From Capsicum annuum (lineage: Eukaryota; Streptophyta; Magnoliopsida; Solanales; Solanaceae): a stretch of DNA of 64,000 nucleotides. A model generated the notes under the pieces. It saw only the letters and a program-made list of their open reading frames with translations, searched no databases and was not told the DNA's origin. Each line of letters opens with the position of its first letter. Positions within the stretch are counted from its first letter, which is position 1. This document shows, in pieces, positions 22,068 through 33,799 of the stretch. The stretch covers positions 118,904,481 through 118,968,480 of the forward strand of contig NC_061120.1 in assembly GCF_002878395.1 (NCBI RefSeq), given 5' to 3'. A program made the position numbers and the translations under genes.

Positions 22068-24903
22068 TGTAACACTCTATATTTTGTATGTTCTGGTTCT
22101 ATTCATATGGAACTTTGTATAGCCCTATGTATAGGTATTGGACGTGATTTTTTACATGAGTATTAATAGTGTATATGTAATTCTAGATGATTCCCGTAAG
22201 TTTTAATGTGATGCAACCAAGTTAACATCGATATACCTATTTAAACATGGAATAGTAAGATAGTACTTGAATATAAAGTTTAAAGTGACCAACTGTATAA
22301 AAGTTTTAAGTTAGACTAAATGGGTTAAGAAATGAAAATGGAGCATTTAATTTAGGTGCTTGCTTAACTTAATCAAGCTAGTTGGTGAGTCACCTACTTG
22401 AGCTATATGGACCAAGTTAATGGACCCAATGTTATGGATTAGATTTGGTCCTACGTTAAGATACTCATTTGGGCCTAACTCATGAAAAAGAAAAGGAAAT
22501 AAAGAAATGACCCAACACTTAAATCTTCCTAAGGCCCTAGTTAATTGAGCCCAAATAAGAAATTAAGCAAGTAGGTGCATCACTTACTTTGAAATTTTGA
22601 GCACCTTGAACACTTATGTAGGTGCATTACCTACTTGGATTAATTTGTGGCTTAAAATGGGGTCAATGTGAGAGGTTATAGAGACTGAATATAAGAACAA
22701 TATAGCTGGTAATCTTACTCATTTTAATCTCAATATTCACCCTTTTAATTTTAGCTTTCTCCCTTTTCTAACAAAGATAAGAACAACAACCCTAAAATTC
22801 CTACAAGGGTTCTTGAAGAAGCCCTCATCTTTGCATGCTAAGGTAAGTGAAAACACTTAAGATTTAGCTTGGTTATCTCATGGAAGATTAAGAAAACATG
22901 CTATAAGAGCTTAATTATTAATACATGGTAGAAAATAGAACAAGCTACCTGCTCACTTTTTCTTTGTTATTAAGAGAATTTTCTTTTCTTCTTTGGTCTA
23001 AAGAGTAAAGGAAAGTTCAAGTTCTTTAAGAGTTCAAGTTAAAAGGATAAATTGTAGAATATTAAGGTACGGTGACTGCTCCATTTCGTCCTCCTTATAT
23101 ATGAATTTGGGAAAGAATTATGGATGTGTTGTTATTGAGAACTCAACAGATGATGAGTTCAATATTTGGTTATTATGATAAAGGTAAATTTGGGGTTCTT
23201 TTGTGGACTATTTTATCTGTGTATGTTGGGGGATGCCACGTTGATATTGGGTAATATGTAATTAGTTTGTATTGAAATATAGAAGAAGAGTGGGGTGGTA
23301 CATCACTGAGCTAATTGTTGTATACATTTATTGCCCATTCTATTTTGTGTATCGTTTGGAGGGTTTAATGAAGCCAAAGTTGTTTTGGGGGATCTTAAAA
23401 GAATTTGTATGGTATGTGGGTGTAATTGAGGATAAAAGGGTTAAAATAACACCCTTGATTGATAAATTACGGGCTGACTGCCCGACTACTGTGTTGGTGA
23501 AGTTAAATAGCCCAAATGTGTTGGTTGGTTTCTAATATTAGTCTACCATATATTTTATTGTAGATAATTAATCTAAAAGGAAGGAAGTCAAGTTGGGTTA
23601 GTTTCAAATTTATATAACCAAGTATACTCTACGTCATATTCTTTGGCGTGAAATCTAGCACTTTTGGTACAACGTTAGCTTCTAAAGCTTTCCTATAGTA
23701 AATAATACCAAATAGTACCACACGATCTCTTATCTAGCTAATGACCTTTCTCTCATTCCCCAATGTGTTAAAATGCCTCACTGCATGCTTATTATTATGT
23801 CGGCATTTTTACATTCACTAGAAAGTATCTAGAGTTCTCCTTTAAGTCAAATAAGACCCGTTTGTTATTTTCAGCTCCTAAACATCTCATTTGTGGACAA
23901 TTTTCCCCATACCTCTTTGACATTACAATAAGTGTTTATTCATCTGTCTCTTATTGGTAGGTTATTGTTTCAAGGTACCATAATGGTATGACCACCAAGT
24001 TAACAATCTCAAAGGCTAAATAAACTAAGTAACACAATCTATAGAATGGGTTGCAGCTCAAGGGAATAATCCTAGCATGGGCCAATCTCGATACCTTTAT
24101 ATGTACGTGGTAGCTCAAGGTAAAAAGCCTAGCATGGGCCAATCCCAATGTTCATATGAAGGTGGCAGTTCAAGGGCATAAGCTTATCATAGGCCGATCC
24201 CGATTTATCTATTTATCACCGATCAACTGGTCATTTGAATTATATGGCTTATAAAGATTATGAAGTAAGAAGGGTAAAAATGAAAAAAAAGAATGTAATG
24301 TACCTTGTCCAATAAGTATATATAAAGGTGGTCTACTAGCACCACTTATACACTTGTATCTAATTTCTATCGAGATCTGTATGGTGTGTTGTTACCTTCA
24401 GCCTTACATATTTAGTACATATTTTCATACTGGCATTCCTCATGGGGGGCCTGTATTTCATGCTGCAGGCACAGGTACTTCAAGTAATACTCCTCACTAG
24501 TAGGAGAATGAGATATCTAGTGACTATTGGTGAGCTCCAGTTTGATTTGATGCTTTTTGAGTCTATTTTATATATTTTTATATGGTACAGTAGTTAAGAC
24601 TAAGGCGGGGGTTTGTCCTGACCTTAACTAAGTGTCTATGTATATTTTATAGGCTTTGTAGACTAATGTAAAATTAAGCATGGTAGTTTCTAGTCTCTTA
24701 GATGTGGTTACCCCAATGACCAAGTCTTGTATTTATAATTTTGTGCTTGCCCAACTGATTGTTTTGATTGATGAATTGTATCATATTTTCGAAAACTTTT
24801 ACATATCATATTATGGATGAGATGTATAGGGTTATAGGTTAGTTCTCTCGAGCCTTATTGCTACGGGTTCCTATCCGCCCTGAAGGGGATTTGAGGTGTG
24901 ACA
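22068..24903 (+). repeat. 5' LTR of E
   Basis: 2836 bases, beginning TGTAACACTCTA and ending GTGTGACA. It matches 30032-32449 along its length except for about 400 bases (roughly 22510-22905) that are missing from the 3' LTR. It contains a three-unit minisatellite at 24053-24205. Confidence 0.9.
24053..24205 (+). repeat. Minisatellite in the E 5' LTR, three units of about 57 bases
   Basis: The core GCAGCTCAAGGG, AGCCTAGCATGGGCCAATC recurs at about 24053, 24110 and 24168. The 3' LTR has the same three units from about 31597, so the array predates insertion. Confidence 0.8.
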
Positions 24904-24907
24904 AATA

Positions 24908-24924
24908 TGGTATAGAGCCAGGTT
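24908..24924 (+). other. Primer binding site of E (initiator-Met-tRNA)
   Basis: TGGTATAGAGCCAGGTT lies four bases after the LTR end and differs by one base from TGGTATCAGAGCCAGG-type sites after alignment. Confidence 0.85.
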
Positions 24925-25124
24925 TTCCTAGGGGTTCTACAAAGCCATGTCTACGTAGAGTCTTGCTTGTGGGTATGTTGTACACCACATCTATAAAGAG
25001 AAGGCTATGGGACATTTAGGGGTTTTCTTTTTTTCCATATTTTGGACCGTGCAATAAAGCCCAAGTCGTAGGTGAAGTCATATTTATCCATTAAATTTGT
25101 TTGTTTTTTTCTTATATAGTAAAG

Positions 25125-26504
25125 ATGTCGATTACAAGAAGGAATAAGAATACAGGTAAACGAGTAGATTTGGCTATAGGAGAAGGGACCAACAAGATAC
25201 CACCTAGACAAGCTAATCAAATTGAGGCTCAAGATGAGTTTTTATCATAAACTTCTTCTAATCCTCCATCTCCAAAAGATCTAAGAAGGAGAAGAACCAT
25301 ATTCTCAGAACCACCTATTAATTATACTGATCAAGATTTATGGAAAGTAGTGCAATTATTGGCTCATATAGTTTTTGGACAATCTCAAAGACAATACACT
25401 CCGTTCACAGGTTCTAGTGGTATAGATAGGGCAGCTAACCTATGGATACAGGATTTTCTTAAGTTGGATCCTCTCACATTCACTGGATCAGATCTTAATT
25501 AATACCTGAAGGACTTTATTGATTAAATAAAAAGGGCTATAGTTTGTATGCATTTATCGGGTAAATAAACAGTTGAGCTAGCAGCATATAAATTCAAAGG
25601 GGAGGCTATATTTTGGTATGAAGACTGGAAACAATCTAAGGGTATCAATGCACCTTTAGGTACTTGTAAATAGTTCAAAGAAACATTTCTTGATCATTGC
25701 CTTCCATTTGAAATTTGAGAGGCCCATGCAGATCAATTCCTAAATTGTTGCGAAGGGAATATGAGTGTGAGGGAGTACAACCTCTAGTTTAACTCTTTGG
25801 CTAGGTATACTCCTAATGTAGTAGCTACTATGGATGATAGAGTTGATTAATATGTGGATATATTGGATCCATATCTGGTTTGAGATTGTACTATTGCTGC
25901 CTTGAACAAAGACATGGACATAGTATGGATTCAAGCTCTTGCACAAAAAATAGAGGATCAGAGGCAAAGAAGAAGAACACAAGAATTTAAAAGAGGGTAT
26001 TCCAAGAGGGCCAGATCTATGGGGCATTTTATGGCATCCCAAGGAGATTTTAGGCCTCGATTCTATAATAGACCTCCTAGGCCATTCTCTTCTTATTTTG
26101 TAGCTAGTGCTCCATCATGGTTTCAAAGGTCCAAGGGAAATCAATTTTGGGGAAAAAAGTGAGAGTCAGAATTCACGACCAATGGGGTATCAAGAGCAAG
26201 GAAGTATGATCCAATTAAGGCCTCCTCGGTAGCAGTATAAATAATGTTGAAAGCTTCATTTGGATGCAAGTCGTTTGGGAAAAATGCTTACATTTGGTGT
26301 GGTACGCCAGGGCATATGATGAGAGAATGCCCTCAAAGGGGCATGGGTGGTATGGCACGACCTACTAGATTATCCATTGCATCATCATCATCGTTTACTT
26401 CTTTAGGTAGGGGTGTAAAATCTATAGGTTATGGTAGAGATGCTAAAGGAGTAGTTAACTCTAGTGGAGTTAAGAATCGTACATATGCTCTAACAAATCG
26501 ATAA
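25125..26504 (+). pseudogene. E gag pseudogene
   Basis: The ATG at 25125 begins a frame that continues to the stop at 26502-26504 with about ten internal stops. The matrix/capsid region around 25480-25860 shows the usual order: Leu-Thr-Phe-Thr-Gly, Ala-Ala-Tyr-x-Phe-Lys-Gly, Trp-Tyr-x-x-Trp, and Met-Ser-Val-Arg-Glu-Tyr. A basic Arg/Lys/Gln region follows at 25940-26090. The zinc knuckle near 26296-26332 keeps Cys-Gly-x-x-Gly-His-x4-Cys, but the first Cys is lost. Gag forms the virus-like particle; this copy cannot give a full product. Confidence 0.85.
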
Positions 26505-26525
26505 AATTTAGAGGCTTTTCCAGAT

Positions 26526-26978
26526 ATGGTTATAGGTACATTGTCCAGCTTTTCACATAATGTATATCCATTAATTGATCTGGGTTACACATTATCATAT
26601 GTTGCTCTATTGGTTGCTGGAAAGTTCAAAAGAACACCAAAATTACTAGTTAAGACATTTGAAGTTTCTATGCTAGTCCGTGAATCTATTATAGCTAGGA
26701 GAGTGTATCAAAATTGTATAATAACTATTTGTGGTTGTGATATAATGGCCAATTTTGTTGAGTTGGAGATGGTAGATTTTGATGTTATAATGGGTATGAA
26801 TTGGTTGGCTTCTTGTTATGCCCCAGTAGATTGCCGAACTAAGAGGGTGTATTTCTATTTTCCAAGAAAGTCAATTCTTGAATGGAGGGGTAATATTGGT
26901 GTGCTAAGAGGTAAATTTATTTATTATTTTAAGTCAAAAAGGATGATTTCCAAAGGTTACATATATCATCTAGTTTGA
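26526..26978 (+). pseudogene. E protease domain
   Basis: An open 150-residue frame. Its active-site loop reads Leu-Ile-Asp-Leu-Gly where retropepsins have Asp-Ser/Thr/Pro-Gly, so the Asp and Gly remain. It ends with the typical Val-Asp-Phe-Asp-Val-Ile-Met-Gly-Met-Asn-Trp-Leu motif and Tyr-Ile-Tyr-His-Leu-Val. The frame continues past a stop into the linker to RT at about 27090. Confidence 0.8.
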
Positions 26979-28303
26979 GTGAAAGATACAGATGCAGAGG
27001 CACCAACTCTTCAAACTATTATGGTGGTAAATAAATTTCCTAATGTATTCCTAAAGATCTTCGGAGTTTGTCTCTAGAATGAAAAGTAGAGTTTGGTATT
27101 GATGTGATTTCAGGTACTTAACCAATCTCAATTGCTCCATATAGAATGGCCCTGGTAGAATTACAGAAGTTGAAAGAACAATTACAAGACTTGCTAGAAA
27201 AGGATTCATAAGGACCAATATGCCTTTTTGGGGTGCGCCGGTGTTATTTGTGCGTAAGAAGGATGGCTCATTGAGAATGAGTGTTGACTATCGGCAACTG
27301 AATAAGGTGACTATTAATAAAAATTATCCACTTCCCAGAATTGATAACTTATTTGATCATTTGCAAGGAGCTAAGTGTTTTTCAAAGATTGATTTAAGGT
27401 TAGGTTACCACCAAATGATGGTCAAAGAGAAGGACATATCCAAGACATCTTTTCAAACACGGTACGTTTATTACGAGTTTCTAGTCATGTCTTTTGGGGT
27501 AACTAATGCACCTATAGCTTTTATGGATTTGATGAATAGGGTGTTCAAGGCATTCTTAGATGTGTTTGTGATAGTTTTTATAGATTATATTCTGGTTTAT
27601 TCGAGATTAAATGAGGACTATGCCAGTTACTTTCGACAGGTGTTATAGATTGCTTGTGATCGCAGGCTATATGAAAAGTTCTCTAACTGCGAGTTTTGGT
27701 TAAAATTTATAGCATTCTTAGGTCATAGTGTATCTGATGAAGGGACAAAAGTTGATACTTACAAGATAGAAGCTATAAAAAATTGGCCAAGTCCTATAAC
27801 GCCTACGTAGGTTCATAGTTTCCTTGGGTTGGGAGGTTATTATAGGAGGTTTATTGAAGTGTTTTCTTCAATTTCTGCACCTTTAACAAAGCTAACACAA
27901 AAAGTGTCAAAGTTTTAATGGAATGATAATGTGAAAGGAGTTTTCATGATCTGAAGAATAAGTTGACTTCTATACCCATATTGGTACTTCCAAAATGCAT
28001 AGAAGGGCATGCAGTATATTGTGATGCTTTAGAATTGGCTTAGGATGTTTGTTGATGCAGTATGGTAAAGTAATAACATATGCCTCAAGACAATAGCAGC
28101 CACATGATAAAAATTACCCAATGCATGATCTTGAGCTATCAATAATTACATTTTCCTTAAAGATATGGTTCCACTACCAGTATGGGATTCATGTTTACAT
28201 ATATACTGACTACAAGAGCTTTTAATATATCTTTAGCCAAAAAGATCTAATCTTCAGGCAGTGAAGGTGGATAGAACTATTATAAGACTATAATGGTTAT
28301 ATT
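26979..28303 (+). pseudogene. E reverse transcriptase and RNase H
   Basis: RT begins near 27115 with the gypsy lead-in and is open from 27220 to 27648. Motifs in order: [26 protein letters not shown], and Phe-Gly-Val-Thr-Asn-Ala-Pro. The catalytic motif reads Phe-Ile-Asp-Tyr where active enzymes have Phe/Tyr-x-Asp-Asp, so the second Asp is lost. The thumb region with Phe-Leu-Gly-Leu-Gly-Gly-Tyr-Tyr-Arg-Arg-Phe follows to about 27870. RNase H from about 27950 is badly frameshifted. Confidence 0.88.
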
Positions 28304-29915
28304 TTGTATCATTTAGGAAAAGAAAATATGGTAGCTGATGCGTTAAGATGTAAGGATACGGTAGGAACTTATGGGAAGTTAGCAGAAAGACAAGGGATGA
28401 CTAAAGATTTACACCAACTAGCCAATTTAGGGGTTCGCCTTCTTGAAACTCCAGATAAGGGGCATATTGTGCGTAATGCGGTAGAATCTTCATTAGTAGA
28501 GGAAGTGAAAGAGAAAAAATATATAGATCCTATTCTACTACAGCTTAAGGAAAATTTACAATGTGGTGTGACAAAGGCATTTGAACTTACCCAAGAGGGA
28601 GTACTCCGATGCCAAAACAGATTGTGTGTGGCTAATGTAGATGGGCTAAGAAACTGGATTATGACAGAGGTATATCATTCAAGGTATTCCATCCATCCGG
28701 GGACAACTAAAATGTATCAAGATTTGAACGGAATGTATTAGTGGGGTAACATGGAGAAGAAAATTGTAGAATTTTTAGCCGCATGTCCAAATTGTAAAAG
28801 ACTTAAAGCAGAGCACCATAAGCTCAAAGGTTATATGCAAGGTATAGATATTCCAATCTGGAAGAGGAATATGATCAACATGGATTTTGTCACTGGTTTA
28901 CCTCGTACATCTTGAAGGTTTGATTCCATATGCATAATAGTTGATAGGCTTACCAAATCAGCATACTTCCTACCAGTTAGGACCACTTACATAGTTGAAG
29001 AGTATGAGAAATTGTATATTAAAGAGATAGTTCAGCTACACGGAGTGCCAATCTCTATTATATCAGATCAGGGAGTTCAATTTTATGCAAATTCTTGGAA
29101 ATCTTTTCAGTGAAATTTGGAAACACAAGTGAACTTAAGTTCAACTTTCAACCCTCAAATAGATGGAAAAGAATAATATACCATTCAAAAACTTGAAGAT
29201 ATGCTAAGATATTGTGTATTGGACTTTAAAGGTTGTTGGGATTATCATTTACCTCTTATCTAGTTCGCCTACAACAATAGCTATCATTCAAGTACCAAAA
29301 TGGTACCATATGAAGCTTTGTATGAAAAAAAGTATAGATCACCAATTTGATGGTTTGAAGTTGGTAAAACTGCCTTGTTCGTCCTAGATCTTGTTCATCA
29401 AGCTATGGAAAAGTGTAAAGCGATCTAACAAAGGCTAGAAAAAGCCCAAAGTCGATACAAGTAAAGTGCGGATATTATAAGAAGGGGGCTAGAGTATGCT
29501 ATTAGTGATTGAGTATTCTTTAGGAAAACTAAGTCCACGTTATATTGGACCATATAGGATTATTTAAAGTTTTGGATAAGTCACATATGAGTTAGAGCTA
29601 GCCCAAGAGTTCTCAACGGTCCAACCAGCGTTTCACATCTCAATACTTCAAAAGTACATCTAAGATTAATCTCATATTACTTATATTAAAGATGTACAAG
29701 TTATGGAAGATCAGACCTATAAAAAAATACCTATATCTATTCTAGATCGACAAGTTAAGAAGTGAAGGAATAAATAAATAGCTTCTGTAACAGTACTTTG
29801 GAGAAACCAACAAGTCGAAGAGATCACATAGGAAGCTGAAAAAGCAATGAAATCCATGTACCCCCATTTGTTCGAATACAAAGAGAAAGTTCAAGATGCT
29901 GAATTTGAGCAATAA
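28304..29915 (+). pseudogene. E RNase H end, integrase and chromodomain
   Basis: The first 145 codons are open (28304-28741). They end RNase H (Asn-Met-Val-Ala-Asp-Ala-Leu) and enter the integrase zinc finger (His-Ser-Arg-Tyr-Ser-Ile-His-Pro-Gly, then Cys-Pro-Asn-Cys). The catalytic core keeps the first Asp near 28880 (Met-Asp-Phe-Val-Thr-Gly-Leu-Pro) and the second near 29067 (Ile-Ile-Ser-Asp-Gln-Gly). A C-terminal region follows to about 29660. At about 29705-29877 a chromodomain-like tail includes Ile-Leu-Asp-Arg-Gln-Val and Tyr-Pro-His-Leu-Phe. There are about two dozen stops. Such tails target chromoviruses to heterochromatin. Confidence 0.85.
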
Positions 29916-30020
29916 CAAGCATTTATAATATATAAGTACGATGTTATAACAGAAATATTAAACTTAAGCTTGGACTTGTTTTGGTTGTATATTTAAGCTA
30001 ACATTCGAGGACAAATGTTC

Positions 30021-30031
30021 CAAAGGGGGAA
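30021..30031 (+). other. Polypurine tract of E
   Basis: AAAGGGGGAA lies immediately before the 3' LTR start. Confidence 0.8.
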
Positions 30032-32449
30032 TATAACACCCCATATTTTTCATATTCTGGTTCTATTTATATGAAACTTTGTATAATCTTATGTATAGGT
30101 AATGGACAAGATTTGTTACGTGAGTATTAATGGCGTAGATAGAATTCTAAATGTTTCCCGTACATTTTAATATGATGCAACCAAGTTAACATCGGTAAAA
30201 TAATTTAAACTTTGAATCGTAAGATGGTACTTGAATCTAAAGTTTAAAGTGACCAATTATATAAAAGTTTTAAGTTAGATTAAAGAGGATAAGAACTGAT
30301 AATAGAGTATTTTACTGAGGTGCTTGCTTAACTTAATTAAGTTAGTTGGTGATTCACCTACTTGAGCAATATAGACCAATTTAATGGACCCAAGGTTAGG
30401 GATTAGATTTGGTCCTATGTTAAGATACTCATTTGGGCCAAACTCAAAAAAGAAAAGAAAATAAGGAAATGGCCTGCTGTAAGTTTTTAATTATTAATAC
30501 ATGGCAGAATATAGAACAAGCTACCTGCTCACTTTTTCTTTGTTACTAAGAGATTTTTCTTTTGTTCTTTGGTTTAAAGTTTGGAGAAAAGTTCAATTTC
30601 TTAAAGATTTCAAGGTAAAAGGATAAATTGCAGAAGATTAAGGTAAGGTGACTTCTCCATTTTGTCATTCCTACATATGAATTTGGGAAAGAATTATGGA
30701 TGTGTTGTTATTGAGAACTCAACGGATGATGAGTTTAATATTTGGTAATTGTGACAAAGGTAAATTTGGGGATATTTTGTGGACTATTTTATGTGTGTAT
30801 GTTGGGGGGTTCCAGTTTGATCTTGGGGAAACGTGTAATTAGTTTATATTGAAATATAGAAAAAGGGTGGGGTGGTACACCACTGAGCTAATTATTGTAT
30901 ATATTTATTGCCCATTCTGTTTTGTGTATTGTTTAGATGGTGTAATAAAGACAAAGCTATTTTGGGGGATCTTATAAGAATTTGTATGATATGTGGATGT
31001 AATTGGTAGAGAAAAGGGTTGAAATAACACCCTTGATTGATAAATTAAGGTCTTACTGCCCGCTACTATTTTGGTAGAGTTAAGAAGCCCAAATGTGTTG
31101 GTTTGTTGCTAATATTAGTTTATGATATATTTTATTGTATAGAAGTAATCCAAAAGGTGGGAAGTCAAGTTGGGTTAGTTTTGGAGTTATGCAATCAGGT
31201 ATGTAAGGCTACTCTTTATCATATTCTTTGGCATGAAATCTAGCATTTATAGTATAGCTTCTAAAGATTTCTCATTATAAATAGTACCTAATAGCAACAC
31301 ACGTACTCCCATCTAGCTAACGACCTAGTACCACACCATATATTTATTATCAAGTCAGTATTTTTACATTCACTAGAAAGTCTCTAGAGTTCTGCTTTAA
31401 GTCAAATAAAACCTACTCTTATTTTCATGTCCTAGACATCTCATTCGTGTACAATTTTTGGCATACCTCCTTGACATTGCATTAAGTGTTTATTCATATG
31501 TCTTCTATTGGTAAGTTTCAAGGTACCATAATGTTATGACCACCAAGGTAACAATCTCTAAGGGTATATAAACTAACACAATCTGCAAAATGGGTCGCAG
31601 CTCAGGGGCATAAGCCTAGCATGGGACAATCTAAAAACCTTTATATATGGGTGGTAGCTCAGGGGTAAAAGCCTAGCATGGGTCGATCCCAATGTTCATA
31701 TATGGGTGGCAGCTTAGGGGCGTAAGCCTAGCATGAGTTGATATCGATTTGTCTATTTGCCACTGATCAGCTAGTCATTTACATTATATGGCTTACAAAG
31801 ATTATGAAGTTAGAAGGGTAAAAAAGTAGAAAATAATGTAATGTACATTGTCCCATAAGTATATATAAAGGTGGTCTACTAACACTAGTTATACACTTGT
31901 ATCTAATTTTTATTGAGATCTTTTATCATATGTTGTTACCTTCAACCTTACATATTCAGTACATATTTTCATACTAGCGTCCCTCACTAGGGGGCCTGTA
32001 TTTCATGCTGTAGGCACAGGTACTTCAACTAATACACCTCGCTAGTAAGAGCATGAGATATCGTATGACTATTGGTGCACTGCAGTTTGATTCAGGACTT
32101 TTTGAGTCTATTTTATATATTTTGGTATTGTACAGTAGTGAAGACTAAGGCGGGGTTTTTTCCCGACCATAACTAAGTTTCTATGTATCTTTTAGTGGCT
32201 TTGTAGACATATGTGAAATTAAACATAGCAGTGTCTTGTCTCTTAGATGTATTGGCCCCAACGACCAAGTATTGTATTTATAATTTTGTGCTTGCCCACC
32301 TGATTGTTCTTATCGATGAGTTGTATCAAATTTTGAAAAAACTTTTGGTTATCATAATATGCATGATATGTATAGGGTTATAGGTTAGTTCTCTCAGGCC
32401 TTATGGCTACGGGTGCCTACCTGCCCTGAAGGAGATTTAAGGCATGACA
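30032..32449 (+). repeat. 3' LTR of E
   Basis: 2418 bases. The first bases are TATAACACCCC, so the usual TG is mutated to TA; the end is CATGACA. Relative to the 5' LTR it lacks about 400 bases at about 30476. The three-unit minisatellite is at about 31597-31760. Confidence 0.9.
31597..31760 (+). repeat. Minisatellite in the E 3' LTR
   Basis: Three units of about 55 bases with core GCAGCTCAGGGGCATAAGCC start at about 31597, 31653 and 31708, the same array as in the 5' LTR. Confidence 0.8.
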
Positions 32450-32454
32450 TTTAT

Positions 32455-32526
32455 AATATATCACCATGATATTAAAAGTAAAACTATATATATAGTGGTA
32501 CTGAATCTAGATTCTTAGTCCATTTA
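32455..32526. other. Short segment inverted relative to the F LTR
   Basis: The bases 32457-32483 are an almost exact reverse complement of 15757-15783 in the F 3' LTR. The rest is AT-rich with no ORF. Confidence 0.5.
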
Positions 32527-33440
32527 GAAAACATAGAGTTTTAAGTATATTGGGTCTATGATTCATGGGAATAGTGAGATTAGTGAGGATGTCACACATT
32601 GTATTGGTGTAGGGTGGTTGAAATGTAGGATTACATTGGGAGTCTTGTGTGATAGGAAGGTGTCGACTATCCTTAAAGGTAAGTTATATAAAATGGTTGT
32701 CCAACTAGCTATGTTGTATGTAGCAGAGTGTTGGCCAGTTAAGAATTCCAAAATCTAAAAGTTTAAGGTGGCTGAGATAAGGATATTGCAATGGATATGT
32801 GGCCTTACCAAGAATGATAGGGTTAGAAATAAGATTAATTGGGAGAAGGTGTGATTGTCTTCAATAAAGGACAAGATGCGTGAAGTGAGGTGAAATTAGT
32901 TTGGGCATGTGATGAGCAGGTGCTTGGATACTCCAGTACAAAGTTGTGAGTGGCTGGATATGGATAGCTTTAGGAGGGGTAGAGGTAGGCTAAAGAAATA
33001 TTAGAGACAGGTGATTAGGCATGATATGGAGTTATTACAACTTACGAACAACATGACACTTAGAAAGGTGTGAAAGACGAGAACTAGGGTAGAGGGTTAG
33101 TGGGCGGGAGTTTATTTGTAATAGTAGGGAAGAGTGCTTTGTTGGTGTTTGGAGTTTCTGGTTCGTGATGTTTTGGTGATGTCCATGATTTTGAATAGAT
33201 AGTTTATAGTATTATCTTGTGGTTGTGTTGTTTTATTTATTATTTACATGTGTGTTACCTTATTTGGTTGTGTGCTTTTATGTTTTGTATTTGTTATACT
33301 GTTATCTGTCTTAATCCAAGGGTCTATCAGAAATAACCTCTCTACATTATTTGAGGTAGTCGTATGGTCTGCGTACACGTTACCCTCCCTAGATCCCTCT
33401 TTGTGGGAATATACTAGGTATGTTGTTGTGTGTGTGTGTA
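32527..33440 (+). mobile_element. 5'-truncated LINE (non-LTR retrotransposon) 3' fragment
   Basis: The upstream end has no LINE body, so the element is 5'-truncated in the usual way. It contains the C-terminal part of the RT protein (32531-33100), a 3' untranslated region, and a tail at about 33305-33427. The tail reads GGTCTATCAGAAATAACCTC, then GGTCTGCGTACAC and TACCCTCC, and ends in TATGTTGTTGTG. Such tails are shared by plant RTE-type LINEs and TS-type SINEs of Solanaceae. Confidence 0.75.
32531..33100 (+). pseudogene. LINE reverse transcriptase C-terminal region
   Basis: The frame reads Phe-Lys-Tyr-Ile-Gly-Ser just before the ATG at 32558, equivalent to the Phe-x-Tyr-Leu-Gly motif after the RT palm. 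It then runs through Ile-Ser-Glu-Asp-Val-Thr-His, Gly-Val-Leu-Cys-Asp-Arg-Lys, Leu-Lys-Gly-Lys-Leu-Tyr and Glu-Cys-Trp-Pro-Val-Lys to a stop at 32756-32758. The same frame continues with Arg-Ile-Leu-Gln-Trp-Ile-Cys-Gly, Phe-Gly-His-Val and Arg-Arg-Gly-Arg-Gly-Arg, with about six stops. The order matches plant non-LTR elements. The first part of RT and the endonuclease are absent. Confidence 0.8.
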
Positions 33441-33451
33441 TATATATATAT
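33428..33451. repeat. TG/TA dinucleotide repeat at the LINE tail
   Basis: GTGTGTGTGTGTATATATATATA directly follows the TTGTTG tail. Confidence 0.8.
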
Positions 33452-33799
33452 TCACTTATACATGGCATGTGTGCACATCACTTGTTGTATGATCCCAAGT
33501 AAAATAGTTAATTTTTGTGTTTTAAAAAGAAAAAAAAAAAACGGAATTGTATCACTCTTGCTACTGGTGATTGCTATTAAAGATGAAAATACATCAACTA
33601 CGGTGTAGATTTTTTGATTTATAAAATATTTAAATCTTTTCTACCACTGGTGTTTTGTTTTCTAGTTTTGGAATGATCGTACCATCTCTAAACTTTTATA
33701 GAGGGATGTTTCTGGCCTATTTTTTTATCTACTTCATTTTCTTTCTAGGGAAGAGGAGTGAGTCTGGGGTGTGTTTCCATATTTTCTTTTTTGTACTAG
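33452..33799 (+). repeat. F 3' LTR segment left of D
   Basis: From about 33480 (TGTATGATCCCAAGTAAAATAG) this aligns by eye with 9128-9440 of the F 5' LTR, including AAAGATGAAAAT and TTTATAAAA(C/T)ATTT. It ends with ACTAG (33795-33799), the target duplication of D. The hydrophobic frames here are T-rich LTR reads, not genes. Confidence 0.6.

Larger units (their letters stand above)
22068..32449 (+). mobile_element. Element E: full-length Tekay/Del-like chromovirus, TSD TTTAT
   Basis: The LTRs are at 22068-24903 and 30032-32449, with the duplicated target TTTAT at 22063-22067 and 32450-32454. The inside has a Met-tRNA primer site, gag, protease, RT, RNase H, integrase and chromodomain in the standard order, and a polypurine tract. 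Frames are long but interrupted. It is the most complete autonomous-type element in the window, and its relatives could have supplied enzymes for B, C and D. That supply role is inference. Confidence 0.93.

Noticed and set aside
24053..24205. CRISPR-like array
   Set aside because: Units are contiguous diverged repeats without unique spacers, in a plant LTR.
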